NCBI RefSeq assembly: GCF_016860545.1
Contig: NZ_BNEB01000005.1
Coordinates: 2,666,001 to 2,730,000 of the forward strand
DNA: 64,000 nt
From: Streptomyces asoensis
Lineage (GTDB): Bacteria; Actinomycetota; Actinomycetes; Streptomycetales; Streptomycetaceae
Direction: 5' to 3'
This document shows positions 46,703 through 56,046 of this stretch, piece by piece. Both the position numbers and the translations under genes were made by a program. Within the stretch, counting starts at the first letter, position 1. Each line of letters opens with the position of its first letter. The notes beneath the pieces were generated by a model. The model made no database searches, was not told the DNA's origin, and saw only the letters and a program-made list of their open reading frames with translations.

Positions 46703-48508
46703 TCAGCCGAACAGGTCGTACTGCTTGAAAGACGTCCCGAGTGAGACCCTTGTGGCAAAGATCGCACTGCTGGCCTTTCCGGTGCCCTTGTACAGATACA
46801 GGGTGCCCGCCGGGGTGCGCGCCAGCAGGTCGGCCAGACCGTCGCCGTTGACGTCGCCGACGGCCGCGATGACGTTGTACGTCGTGTTGCTCCAGGTGGC
46901 GACCTTGATGCGGGCCGCGAAGGCGGTGGCGGCGGTGCCGGTGCCCTTGTAGAGGTAGAGCGCGCCGGTGGCCTTGTCGCGGGCGATCAGGTCCGTCTTG
47001 CCGTCGAAGCTGAAGTCGCCGTGACCGCGCACGACGTTGTACGCGTTCCAGCCGGTGCCGTTCTTGACGGGCGCGGCGAAGGTGCCGTTGCCCTTGCCCG
47101 GGTAGACCCACATCGCGCCGGCCGAGTCCACGGCGATCAGGTCCGCGAGGTAGTCGCCCGTGACGTCACCGGGGGCGACGATCTGGGTGCGGGTCTTCCA
47201 GTTGTCGCCGATGAGCTTGGTCGCCCAGGTCCCGCTGGAGGCGACCCAGTGCTTCCAGAACACGTCGCCGTCCGAGGCGCGGCGCAGGATCAGGTCCTGG
47301 ATGCCGTCCCGGTCCAGGTCGCTCTGCACGACGAGGTTGTAGGCGCTCATGGAGCCCCAGGAGTCGCCGCCGACCAGTGAGGTGCCCTTGGAGTACAGGT
47401 CGCGCGCGACCTTGGTGGAAGCGTTGCGCACCCACACGTCGGCGAGCTGGTCGTCGTTGAGATTGGCGTCGTCGAGGCGCGGGTAGGCGCTGGCGGCGTA
47501 CGTGGAGATCTTGCTGAAGACGCTGTACGCGCCGCTCTCGACGCAGTCCTTCACACCCCAGGAGACGACGCCCACGATCCGGTTCTCGCCGGCCGCGTTC
47601 TTGACGATCAGCGGACCGCCGGAGTCGCCGTTGCAGGCGGTGGTGGTGCCGGTGTCGCTGCCGGTGGCGGGCGTGCCCGCGCAGACCATGTGGCCCTGGA
47701 GGTAGTCGGTGCCGTAGAAGCCCGAGCAGGTGGCGTTCGACTGGATCGGCAGCTGGGCCGTCTTCAGCGTCTCGGAGATGTCCTGCGTGGTGGAGGTGGT
47801 GCGGCCCCAGCCGTACAGCGTCGCCTTGGTGCCGGTGGCGTACGAGGCGCTGTCGGTGTTCGTGGTCATCTTGATCGGCGTGGCGGTGACCGGCGCGTCG
47901 AGCGTGAGCACGGCGATGTCGTTGTCCAGCGTCGTCGCGCTGTACGACGGGTGGTTCCACTGCCGCGCGACGAAGGTGCCGGTGCCGCCGTGCAGGTCGC
48001 CGCTGTCGGACAGCAGCTGCGTGCTGCCGGTGACGACGTAGCCGTGGCCGTACCAGTTGTAGCCCTTGACGCAGTGCGCGGCGGTGAGGATCTTCGTCGG
48101 CGAGACGACCGAGCCACCGCAGAAGAAGCCGATGTCGTCGGCGGTCGTGGTGGTGCCCCGGTCGTCCCCGTACCAGAGCTGGGCCATCCACGGCGCGTTG
48201 GTGATGCTCGCCGTCGTACCACCGATGATCTTCGGGTCGACCTTGCCGGTGCTGCTGCTCGCGCTCAGGGACGACTTGGCGGTCTCCCCCGGGACCTCGT
48301 CACCGTTCACGGCGACGTCGATGAGCTTGTGGAGCTCCTTGGCCGGCATCGTCCGCGCCGGCGCGGGCGACGGCGGCGTCTCGGCGGCCTCGGCCGGGGA
48401 CAGGAACAGCGCACCGGCGATCGCGGCGGCCAGTCCGGCCGCGGCGACGGGCAGCGCGATCCGTATCCGGCGTCTGTGGCGACCGCCCCCCGACGTGGAT
48501 GTGTCCAC
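46703..48508 (-). CDS. Secreted trypsin-like serine protease with FG-GAP/VCBS repeat domain
   Basis: This 601-residue protein has a signal peptide at about 1-41 (ends AEA) and a propeptide to about 93, with the mature chymotrypsin-fold domain beginning IIGGTT (94). The triad is His145 (TAAHC), Asp197 (DNDIAV) and Ser296 (CNGDSGGPL); an acidic S1 pocket suggests trypsin-like cleavage. Residues about 350-600 form an FG-GAP/VCBS beta-propeller of several repeats (DLDRDGIQDLILR, DVTGDYLADLIAV, DVNGDGLADLLAR). It sits between an LCP gene and rho, which I remember as neighbours in S. coelicolor, so it may be an insertion. Confidence 0.9.
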   Translation of the reverse strand: MDTSTSGGGRHRRRIRIALPVAAAGLAAAIAGALFLSPAEAAETPPSPAPARTMPAKELHKLIDVAVNGDEVPGETAKSSLSASSSTGKVDPKIIGGTTASITNAPWMAQLWYGDDRGTTTTADDIGFFCGGSVVSPTKILTAAHCVKGYNWYGHGYVVTGSTQLLSDSGDLHGGTGTFVARQWNHPSYSATTLDNDIAVLTLDAPVTATPIKMTTNTDSASYATGTKATLYGWGRTTSTTQDISETLKTAQLPIQSNATCSGFYGTDYLQGHMVCAGTPATGSDTGTTTACNGDSGGPLIVKNAAGENRIVGVVSWGVKDCVESGAYSVFSKISTYAASAYPRLDDANLNDDQLADVWVRNASTKVARDLYSKGTSLVGGDSWGSMSAYNLVVQSDLDRDGIQDLILRRASDGDVFWKHWVASSGTWATKLIGDNWKTRTQIVAPGDVTGDYLADLIAVDSAGAMWVYPGKGNGTFAAPVKNGTGWNAYNVVRGHGDFSFDGKTDLIARDKATGALYLYKGTGTAATAFAARIKVATWSNTTYNVIAAVGDVNGDGLADLLARTPAGTLYLYKGTGKASSAIFATRVSLGTSFKQYDLFG

Positions 48509-48600
48509 TCAAGTCCCCCCTAGGGATCGAGAAGTTCGAAGCAGTCTCGAAGAAGCAAGTCTCGAAGAAGTTCGATCTGAAGATTGCGTGAAGAGCGAGA
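48509..48600 (-). promoter_or_regulatory. Repeat-bearing leader of the protease gene
   Basis: This is AT-richer than its surroundings, with the motif TCTCGAAGAAG repeated (48545, 48560) and a degenerate copy near 48530. It likely contains the protease promoter; exact boxes are not clear. Confidence 0.35.
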
Positions 48601-48619
48601 TCGTAACCCGCGGGTACGA

Positions 48620-48665
48620 CACGACCGAGGGCCGCCCCCCGTGCGGGGAGCGGCCCTCGGTCGTG
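48620..48665. terminator. Terminator of the rho gene
   Basis: Perfect 16-base outer arms (48620-48635 with 48650-48665) enclose an inner CCCC-GTG-GGGG helix. It lies 35 bases after the rho stop at 48701. Confidence 0.9.
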
Positions 48666-48700
48666 TGCGGCGCGAGCGCGCCGGACGCGGACGTCCGTCG

Positions 48701-50740
48701 TCAGTCGTTGTTGCCCGTCGACGGCGTCGTCTTCTGGATCTGCATCAGGAACTCGCCGTTCGACTTCGTCTGCTTCATCTTGTCGAGGAGCAGCTCGATC
48801 GCCTGCTGCTGGTCGAGCGCGTGCAGCACACGGCGCAGCTTCCAGGTGACCGCGAGCTCCTCGTTGCCGAGCAGGATCTCTTCCTTACGGGTACCGGACG
48901 CGTCGACGTCCACCGCGGGGAAGATGCGCTTGTCGGCGAGCTTGCGGTCGAGCTTGAGCTCCATGTTGCCGGTGCCCTTGAACTCCTCGAAGATTACCTC
49001 GTCCATGCGGGACCCGGTGTCCACGAGGGCGGTGGCGAGGATCGTGAGGGATCCGCCGTCCTCGATGTTGCGGGCCGCACCGAAGAAGCGCTTCGGCGGG
49101 TAGAGCGCGGTCGAGTCGACACCACCGGACAGGATGCGGCCGGAGGCCGGGGCGGCGAGGTTGTACGCACGGCCCAGACGGGTGATCGAGTCGAGCAGCA
49201 CGACGACGTCGTGGCCCAGCTCGACCAGCCGCTTGGCGCGCTCGATGGCGAGCTCGGCGACCGTGGTGTGGTCCTCGGCCGGACGGTCGAAGGTCGAGGA
49301 GATGACCTCGCCCTTGACCGACCGCTGCATGTCGGTGACCTCTTCCGGACGCTCGTCGACCAGGACGACCATCAGGTGGCACTCGGGGTTGTTGTGCGTG
49401 ATCGCGTTGGCGATCGCCTGCATGATCATGGTCTTGCCGGTCTTCGGCGGGGCCACGATCAAGCCGCGCTGGCCCTTGCCGATCGGCGACACGAGGTCGA
49501 TGATGCGGGTCGTCAGCACGCCCGGGTCCGTCTCCAGACGGAGGCGGTCCTGCGGGTAGAGCGGCGTCAGCTTGTTGAACTCCGGGCGGCCGCGGCCGTG
49601 TTCGGGCGCCATGCCGTTGGTGGAGTCCAGACGGACCAGCGCGTTGAACTTCTCGCGGCGCTCGCCGTCCTTGGGCTGGCGGACCGCGCCGGTGACGTGG
49701 TCGCCCTTGCGCAGGCCGTTCTTGCGGACCTGGGCGAGCGAGACGTACACGTCGTTGGGGCCCGGCAGGTAACCCGACGTCCGGATGAAGGCGTAGTTGT
49801 CGAGGATGTCCAGGATGCCCGCGACGGGGATCAGGACGTCGTCGTCGGCGACCTGCGGCTCGGCGGCGCCGATCTCGTCACGCCCGCGACGGCCACGGCG
49901 GTCGCGGTAGCGGCCACGGCGGCCGCGGCGGCCGTCGCCGAACTCGTCGTCGTCCTGGGGGCCGTTGTCGCGCTGCTGGCGGTCCTGACGGCCGCCGCCC
50001 TGCTGCTGGCCCTGCTGGCCGCCGCGCTGCTGCTGGCCGCCCTGCTGGTCGTCGCCCTTGCGGCGGTCACCGCGGTCACCGCGCTCGCCACGCTCACCGC
50101 GGTCGCGGCCGCGCTCACGGCGGTCGCGGCGGCGGCCCTCGACGCCGTCGGCGTCACCCTTGGCCTCGCCCTGCGGCTGCGCCTGGCTCTCGGCCTGCGC
50201 GGGGGCGGACGTCTCGGTCTTCGCGGCGGTCTTCGCCTCGGCGACGACCGTCTCCGGGCTGCCCGCGTCGGCGGTGGCGCGACGGCGGCGGCGCTCGGCC
50301 GGCGCCTCGTTCCCGCCGGCCGGCTGGCCGGGGATCTCGATCTGCTGCTGGGCCACGGCCTGCTCGGCGGCGGCCTCGGCCTTGGCGGCGGGCGCCTTCT
50401 TCTCGGCGGCCTCGTCGCCCGTACGGGCCTTGGAGGTGGCGCGGCGCTTGGGCTTGGTCTCGGCGGCGTCACCGGCCGGGGCCGCGGCCTTGGGAGCGGC
50501 TCCGCCTCCCGCCTGCGCCTCCTTGATGACCTCGATCAGCTGGCTCTTGCGCATACGCGCCGTGCCCCTGATGCCGAGGCCGGATGCGACCTGCTGAAGC
50601 TCTGCCAGCACCATGCCGTCGAGGCCGGTACCGCGGCGCCGCCGGGAGCCGGCACCGGTGGCAGGCGCGGAGGCGTCCGTGGCGGGCGCGGCAGCGGTCT
50701 CCTCGACACGTGCGCCCATCAGATCGGTGGTGTCGCTCAC
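48701..50740 (-). CDS. rho: Transcription termination factor Rho
   Basis: This 679-residue hexameric RNA helicase is much longer than the 419-residue E. coli protein because of an insertion at about residues 75-310, first Ala/Glu-rich, then strongly Arg/Gly/Asp/Gln-rich (GQQGQQQGGGRQDRQQ and RRGRRGRYRDRRG types), as known for actinobacterial Rho. An N-terminal Rho_N domain (about 38-75) is present, then the RNA-binding domain, and the RecA-like motor with Walker A (APPKTGKT) and Q-loop/R-loop. The start is GTG 50740 with GGAAGGA upstream. Confidence 0.97.
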   Translation of the reverse strand: MSDTTDLMGARVEETAAAPATDASAPATGAGSRRRRGTGLDGMVLAELQQVASGLGIRGTARMRKSQLIEVIKEAQAGGGAAPKAAAPAGDAAETKPKRRATSKARTGDEAAEKKAPAAKAEAAAEQAVAQQQIEIPGQPAGGNEAPAERRRRRATADAGSPETVVAEAKTAAKTETSAPAQAESQAQPQGEAKGDADGVEGRRRDRRERGRDRGERGERGDRGDRRKGDDQQGGQQQRGGQQGQQQGGGRQDRQQRDNGPQDDDEFGDGRRGRRGRYRDRRGRRGRDEIGAAEPQVADDDVLIPVAGILDILDNYAFIRTSGYLPGPNDVYVSLAQVRKNGLRKGDHVTGAVRQPKDGERREKFNALVRLDSTNGMAPEHGRGRPEFNKLTPLYPQDRLRLETDPGVLTTRIIDLVSPIGKGQRGLIVAPPKTGKTMIMQAIANAITHNNPECHLMVVLVDERPEEVTDMQRSVKGEVISSTFDRPAEDHTTVAELAIERAKRLVELGHDVVVLLDSITRLGRAYNLAAPASGRILSGGVDSTALYPPKRFFGAARNIEDGGSLTILATALVDTGSRMDEVIFEEFKGTGNMELKLDRKLADKRIFPAVDVDASGTRKEEILLGNEELAVTWKLRRVLHALDQQQAIELLLDKMKQTKSNGEFLMQIQKTTPSTGNND

Positions 50741-51164
50741 GAAGGGTCCTTCCCTGGAGCGGACGTCGGCCTGTCTGGCTCGGCGACCGTTTGTGCTGTC
50801 CGACTTCGGTCCTTGCTGAGGCGAAGCCGGGGCGGTGGTCCGCCCAAAGCGGCGGAAGAGTGTTTGCTGGTGATGGCGCTACCGCGACGAGCCGTGGCAC
50901 CCAGTGTCACGTGGCGTGGTCGCACCGATTCCGAAGCTCCCCCAGAGGGGGGATCCCCGTCTGTGGACCGCTCAGCGTCGCTGTACTGCGTACTGCCCAG
51001 ATACGACGTACGGAACGCAGTGCGGCTTGGGGAGCTCCCGGAAGAATGTCTGTCCCGAAGGGGGACACGAAGCACCTCGCCATGGTGGGGTCGGGTGCAG
51101 ACTTGAGGTTAACACTACCGGATCCAACAAACATTCCCCCTCTCGAAATCCGGCAACCGTGCCC
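50741..51164 (-). promoter_or_regulatory. Long upstream region of rho
   Basis: This 424-bp stretch has no convincing gene. A TAGTGT (minus strand, about 51113-51118) is the best -10 candidate, giving a leader of roughly 365 bases. A 112-codon frame from ATG 51075 ends in a TGA that overlaps the rho GTG as GTGA. Its codon use is unlike other genes here, so it is not annotated as a CDS, but the overlap could couple translation. Confidence 0.4.
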
Positions 51165-52109
51165 TTAAATGTCGCCGGAGTGCGTGTCACCAGCGGGCGC
51201 GAGCGGCAGTACGCACGCGCCCTTCAGGTCCAGGGCCAGGCGGTTCGCGGCCCAGTCCGCGCCGGCCGAGGCCTCGATCTTGTCGGCCGTTCCCGCGTCG
51301 GCCAGGGCCATCACGGTGGGTCCGGCGCCGGAGATGACCGCGGGAATCCCGTCGGCGCGCAGCCTTTCCACCAGCGCGGCGCTCTCCGGCATGGCCGGCG
51401 CGCGGTACTCCTGGTGCAGCCGGTCCTCGGTCGCGGGCAGCAGCAGTTCGGGGCGGCGGGTGAGTGCCTCGACGAGCAGGGCGGCACGGCCCGCGTTGGC
51501 GGCGGCGTCGACGTGCGGGACGGAGCGCGGGAGCAGGCCGCGCGCGGTCTCGGTGAGGACCGGCTTCCCGGGCACGAAAACCACCGGAACGATGGAATCG
51601 GCGGGCTCCATCCTGATGGCCCGCGCGGCGCCCGCCTCCATCCAGGACAGGCTGAAACCGCCCAGCAGACAGGCCGCCACGTTGTCCGGGTGGCCCTCGA
51701 TCTCGGTCGCGAGCTCGAGCAGGGCGGCGTCGTCGAGCTTGCTCTCGCCGCCTATCGTCACCGCGCGCGCGGCGACGATCCCGGCGCAGATGGCGGCCGA
51801 GGACGAGCCGAGGCCGCGGCCGTGCGGGATGCGGTTGGCGCAGACGATCTCCAGGCCGCGCGGCTGGCCGCCCAGGACGTCGAACGCGGTGCGCAGGGAA
51901 CGGACGAGGAGGTGCTTCTCGTCGCGCGGCAGCGTCTCGCTGCCCTCCCCCGCGATGTCGATGTGCAGCCCGGAGTCGGCCACCCGGACGACTACGTCGT
52001 CGTAGAGCCCCAGCGCGAGACCGAAGGCGTCGAAGCCCGGGCCGAGGTTGGCGCTGGTGGCGGGAACGCGCACCCGGACGGGGGCGGCGCGGAAGGCGGG
52101 ACCGGCCAT
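51165..52109 (-). CDS. thrB: Homoserine kinase
   Basis: This 314-residue GHMP kinase phosphorylates homoserine for threonine synthesis. Motifs are VPATSANLGPGFDAFG (N-terminal), the P-loop-like PHGRGLGSSSAA and SGAGPTVMAL. The start is ATG 52109; a longer frame to 52241 would run into the repeat-rich spacer and breaks family homology. AAGGAG lies about 12 bases upstream, rather far, so translation may be modest. It is separated from thrC by about 1.36 kb. Confidence 0.95.
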   Translation of the reverse strand: MAGPAFRAAPVRVRVPATSANLGPGFDAFGLALGLYDDVVVRVADSGLHIDIAGEGSETLPRDEKHLLVRSLRTAFDVLGGQPRGLEIVCANRIPHGRGLGSSSAAICAGIVAARAVTIGGESKLDDAALLELATEIEGHPDNVAACLLGGFSLSWMEAGAARAIRMEPADSIVPVVFVPGKPVLTETARGLLPRSVPHVDAAANAGRAALLVEALTRRPELLLPATEDRLHQEYRAPAMPESAALVERLRADGIPAVISGAGPTVMALADAGTADKIEASAGADWAANRLALDLKGACVLPLAPAGDTHSGDI

Positions 52110-52651
52110 CTCGCGATGACTCTCCTTGAGCTGCGGGACTGTCGAACGACATTCGACATGTACGGGCGGTGCGGGCGGTACGGGCGGCATCTGCGGGGGA
52201 ACCCAGGATTCCGCGGAGACGACGCGGCGACGACGCGCCACTGAGGCATATGCGGCGGGCGGATTCGGTACAGCCTATCGAAGGAAGGTTCTGTGGCGAC
52301 ATAGGGCGCACGGGCGGCGCATGATGCGTGTCGCAAGCCCCTCGTGCACCCCCGCAGGGGAAAGCCCTTCCTCCGCGGCACCCGGCCCCCGACGACCACC
52401 GGTCCGCCCCCACGGAAGGCCCGACGACCACCGACACTCCGCGGACGCTCTCCGCGCACGCCGGGGGCGTCGGCAGGCTGCGGGTCTTCGCGCCCGTCGG
52501 GCTCCGGTACGACGGCCCGTCGACGCCCCGCAGCCGAAGGCACCGCCGGATCCGGACCACCGAACGACCGGCGGGACCCGACCGAGCACATACGACGCGC
52601 CGCACCTGCCCGACCGCGCACGTCGACTGCCGTCGGCCGGCCAGGCACGGG

Positions 52652-52921
52652 TGTCGCCGCCGGCCGACCCACACGGCTGGCGCCGCAGACCCGGCCACGC
52701 GCGGCTGCTGCCGCCAGCCCACCACGCGCGCCTGCTGCCGCAGACCGGCCGCACAGGACTGGCGCCGCCGGCCGACCACTCAGGGCTGTCGCCGCAGACC
52801 GGCCGCACACGGCTGTCGCCATCGGCCGGCCACACACGGCTGCTGCCGTCGGCCCGCCACGCAGGGCTGGCGCAGCAGACCCGCCGCACACGGCTGTCGC
52901 CGCCGGCCGACCACGCAAGGG
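52652..52921. repeat. Tandem array of about ten 27-bp units
   Basis: Unit starts are at 52652, 52678, 52706, 52733, 52760, 52787, 52814, 52841, 52868 and 52895. Eight units are exactly 27 bases and two are 26 and 28. Units alternate between a form with CGCAGACCGGCCGCAC and a form with CGCCGGCCGACCAC. Identity between units is roughly 70-90 percent by eye. A degenerate unit precedes the array. There are no spacers between units, so it is not a CRISPR. Confidence 0.9.
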
Positions 52922-52922
52922 G

Positions 52923-53049
52923 CCTGACATGCGGTTCACCGCGCAAGGCACGGGACCTGGCGTGTCGCCCACCGCGCAGGCACAGGACCTGACATGCGGC
53001 TTGCCTCGCAAGGAATGGTCCTCGCATGCAGCCCACCGCGTCGGGCTCG
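52923..53049. repeat. Second tandem array, four 32-33-bp units
   Basis: Units start at 52923, 52956, 52988 and 53020, each beginning CCTGACATGC or a close variant and containing a CACCGCGCAAGG-like core. The third and first units are most alike. It directly follows the 27-bp array with no gap. Confidence 0.8.
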
Positions 53050-53219
53050 CCGCCCGCTGATGGCGGCCCCGGACGGCGGAACCCTCGCGGGCGAAGCGCC
53101 GGACGGCTCGCCGCCTGCGGCTGACCACCGGCGACGTGTCGCCCGCGACCGACGTCGTACGGCTTACCGCCCACCGGGCGACACGTGCGGCTCGCCGCGC
53201 GGGCTCGCCACTCGCGGCC

Positions 53220-53287
53220 GACCGATCCGGACTGCCGACCGATCCGGACGGCCAACCGGTCCGGGCGTCCGACCGATCCGGGCGACG
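53220..53287. repeat. Third tandem array, four 17-bp units
   Basis: GACCGATCCGGACTGCC and close variants occur head to tail at 53220, 53237, 53254 and 53271. Since 17 is not a multiple of 3, this array argues against a continuous coding role. Confidence 0.9.
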
Positions 53288-53468
53288 GGTCGCGTCCGGC
53301 GGAGCACCCGGACGGCACGCCGGTGACGGCCCGCCGAAGGGGGCCGGCCCCGAAACGAGCCGCCGGGACTGCCCGGAAGCGGTCCGTCGGGCGCCGTCGG
53401 GCGGCCGTGACCGACCGCCCGGGACGACCGGCGGACCGCCGCCGGAGGCAACGCGCGCTGCGCGAGGC

Positions 53469-54527
53469 CTACGCGAGTCCGAGCCGCTCGGCCGCCGTCA
53501 CCGCGTCGACCGGGACGGTGACCGGCTGCGGAGCGCCCGCGACGGCCCAGTCGGGGTCCTTCAGACCGTTGCCGGTGACGGTGCACACGATCTTCTGCCC
53601 CGGGTCGACCTTGCCCTGCTCGGCCGCCTTCAGCAGACCGGCCACGGACGCCGCGGACGCGGGCTCCACGAAGACGCCCTCCTGCGAGGCCAACAGCCGG
53701 TAGGCGCGCAGGATCTCACGGTCCGTCACCTCGTCGATGAAGCCGCCGGACTCCTCCTGCGCGGCCAGCGCGAACTTCCACGAGGCCGGGTTGCCGATAC
53801 GGATCGCCGTGGCGATCGTCGACGGGTCCTTGACGACCTCACCGCGCACGATCGGCGCGCTGCCGGACGCCTGGAACCCCCACATGCGGGGCGCCCGCGA
53901 GGCGATCTTGTCGGCGGCGTACTCCTGGTACCCCTTCCAGTACGCGGTGATGTTGCCCGCGTTGCCGACCGGCAGGACATGGATGTCGGGGGCGTCGCCG
54001 AGCATGTCGACGATCTCGAACGCGGCCGTCTTCTGCCCCTCGATACGCACCGGGTTCACCGAATTGACCAGCGCCACCGGGTAGTTGTCGCTGAGCGCGC
54101 GGGCGAGCGTGAGGCAGTCGTCGAAGTTGCCGTCGACCTGGAGGATCTTCGCGCCGTGGATCAGCGCCTGCCCCATCTTGCCGAGCGCGATCTTGCCCTG
54201 CGGGACGAGCACGGCGGAGACCATCCCGGCCCGCACCGCGTAGGCGGCGGCGGAGGCCGAGGTGTTGCCGGTGGAGGCGCAGATGACGGCCTGCGCGCCC
54301 TCCTCCTTGGCCCGCGTGATGGCCATGGTCATGCCGCGGTCCTTGAAGGACCCCGTCGGGTTGGCGCCCTCCACCTTGAGGTGGACCTCGCAGCCCGTGC
54401 GCTCGGAGAGCACCTGCGCGGGGACGAGGGGCGTGCCGCCCTCACGGAGCGTCACGACCGGCGTGCTGTCGGATACCGGCAGCCGGTCCCGGTACTCCTC
54501 GATGATTCCGCGCCACTGGTGGGTCAT
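53469..54527 (-). CDS. thrC: Threonine synthase
   Basis: This 352-residue PLP enzyme converts O-phosphohomoserine to threonine. The PLP lysine is Lys62 in NPTGSFKDRGMTMA, and the glycine-rich phosphate loop is LPVGNAGNITAYW. It is the short, monofunctional type (class II-like in bacteria). Start ATG 54527, seven bases after the hom stop, so hom and thrC form an operon. Its downstream side enters the repeat region. Confidence 0.96.
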   Translation of the reverse strand: MTHQWRGIIEEYRDRLPVSDSTPVVTLREGGTPLVPAQVLSERTGCEVHLKVEGANPTGSFKDRGMTMAITRAKEEGAQAVICASTGNTSASAAAYAVRAGMVSAVLVPQGKIALGKMGQALIHGAKILQVDGNFDDCLTLARALSDNYPVALVNSVNPVRIEGQKTAAFEIVDMLGDAPDIHVLPVGNAGNITAYWKGYQEYAADKIASRAPRMWGFQASGSAPIVRGEVVKDPSTIATAIRIGNPASWKFALAAQEESGGFIDEVTDREILRAYRLLASQEGVFVEPASAASVAGLLKAAEQGKVDPGQKIVCTVTGNGLKDPDWAVAGAPQPVTVPVDAVTAAERLGLA

Positions 54528-54533
54528 TGCTGG

Positions 54534-55832
54534 TTACTCTCCTTCAACCCGCATGATGCTGGCGACACCCCGCACGGTGTCGAGCTTGCGCAGCGCCTCG
54601 ACGGTCCCGGTGAGGGAGGCGTCGGACGCGCGATGGGTGACGACGACGAGGGAGGCCTCGCCGCTTCCGTCCAGTCGTCCCTGCTGGCGCACGGTATCGA
54701 TGGACACTCCGTGCTCGGCGAAGACGGTGGCCACCTGGGCGAGAACGCCAGGCTTGTCCGCGACGTCGAGGCTGATGTGGTACCGCGTGACGACGTCGCC
54801 CATCGGCGACACCGGCAGCGCGGCGTACGCCGACTCGCCGGGCCCCGTCGCCCCGCTGAGCCGGTTGCGGCAGACGGCGACGAGGTCGCCGAGCACGGCG
54901 GAGGCGGTGGGAGCACCGCCGGCGCCGGGGCCGTAGAACATGAGCTGCCCGGCCGCGTCCGACTCCACGAAGACGGCGTTGTAGGCGCCGCGCACCGAGG
55001 CGAGCGGGTGGGTCAGCGGGATCATCGCGGGATGCACCCGCGCGGTCACCGAGCCGCCGTCGGCCGCGCGCTCGCAGATGGCGAGCAGCTTGATGGTGCA
55101 GCCCATCTCCCTGGCGGAGGCGAAGTCGGCGGCCGTCACCTCGGTCATGCCCTCGCGGTAGACGTCGTCGAGGCGCACGCGCGTGTGGAAGGCGATCCCG
55201 GCGAGGATGGCGGCCTTGGCGGCGGCGTCGAAGGCCTCGACGTCGGCGGTGGGGTCGGCCTCGGCGTACCCGAGGGCGGTGGCCTCGTCGAGGGCCTCCT
55301 GGTACCCGGCGCCGGAGGAGTCCATCTTGTCGAGGATGAAGTTGGTCGTGCCGTTGACGATCCCGAGCACGCGGTTGACCTTGTCCCCGGCGAGGGACTC
55401 GCGCAGCGGCCGGATCAGCGGGATGGCGCCGGCGACGGCGGCCTCGTAGTAGAGGTCCTCGCCGTGCTCCTCGGCGGCGGCGTGCAGCGCGGCGCCGTCC
55501 TGGGCGAGGAGCGCCTTGTTCGCGGAGACGACGGACGCGCCGTGCTCGAAGGCGGTGGTGATGAGCGTGCGCGCGGGCTCGATGCCCCCGATGACCTCGA
55601 CGACGACGTCGATGTCGCCGCGTTTGACGAGGGCGGTCGCGTCGGTGGTGACGAGGGCGGGGTCGATGCCCTCACGGACCCTGGACGGCCGCCGCACCGC
55701 CACACCGGCGAGCTCGACGGGGGCCCCGATCCGCGCGGCGAGGTCGTCGGCGTGCGTCGTCATGATGCGCGCCACCTCTGAGCCGACCACTCCACAGCCC
55801 AGCAGCGCCACCTTCAGCGGACGCGTACGCAT
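54534..55832 (-). CDS. hom: Homoserine dehydrogenase
   Basis: This 432-residue enzyme reduces aspartate semialdehyde to homoserine, the first step leading to threonine and methionine. The N-terminal NAD(P) fold has LLGCGVVGSEV; the catalytic region includes GIVNGTTNFIL and TADVEAFDAAAKAAILA. A C-terminal ACT domain (about 350-432, LDVADKPGVLAQVATVFAEHGVSI) gives feedback inhibition, usually by threonine. The start is ATG 55832 (GAGG seven bases upstream); ATG 55835 is adjacent. Confidence 0.96.
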   Translation of the reverse strand: MRTRPLKVALLGCGVVGSEVARIMTTHADDLAARIGAPVELAGVAVRRPSRVREGIDPALVTTDATALVKRGDIDVVVEVIGGIEPARTLITTAFEHGASVVSANKALLAQDGAALHAAAEEHGEDLYYEAAVAGAIPLIRPLRESLAGDKVNRVLGIVNGTTNFILDKMDSSGAGYQEALDEATALGYAEADPTADVEAFDAAAKAAILAGIAFHTRVRLDDVYREGMTEVTAADFASAREMGCTIKLLAICERAADGGSVTARVHPAMIPLTHPLASVRGAYNAVFVESDAAGQLMFYGPGAGGAPTASAVLGDLVAVCRNRLSGATGPGESAYAALPVSPMGDVVTRYHISLDVADKPGVLAQVATVFAEHGVSIDTVRQQGRLDGSGEASLVVVTHRASDASLTGTVEALRKLDTVRGVASIMRVEGE

Positions 55833-56046
55833 CATCCGACCTCGTTTCCTCATACCGTCTACGGTTGTTTCCGGTTGACCCAGTCTCACTCACCGGACCG
55901 GAGTTTCTATCCCTGGTCCGGATCGTGAGACATCTATTTCATTTTCGAGGGGGCACCCGACAGGAGATCTTGCGCCCTGCTCAGCAGGCCTCCGCGCGCT
56001 TCCGCGGGCCGTCGCGCGGCCCCGCCCACGGCCCCCTTCACGGCCG

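Larger units (their letters stand above)
52110..53468. other. Repeat-rich spacer between thrC and thrB
   Basis: These 1359 bases contain no gene I can support. Frames longer than 300 codons stay open on the minus strand, but they read through the repeats, overlap thrB and lack ribosome-binding sites. From the thrB side it holds a 9-base GTACGGGCG repeat (three copies near 52158-52186), then three separate tandem arrays listed below. The DNA is C-rich on the + strand. In threonine operons I know from related bacteria these genes are closely spaced. Confidence 0.7.

Noticed and set aside
46703..48508. Insertion sequence or transposase at the protease insertion point
   Set aside because: No transposase-like frame, terminal inverted repeats or target duplication could be seen around the gene.
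52652..53287. CRISPR array
   Set aside because: Repeat units are directly adjacent, imperfect and without unique spacers, and no cas genes are present.
52275..53318. A 347-codon minus-strand frame with 9-residue repeats in the thrC-thrB spacer
   Set aside because: Any frame through a 27-bp array gives 9-residue repeats; there is no ribosome-binding site, and the following 17-bp array is not a multiple of 3.
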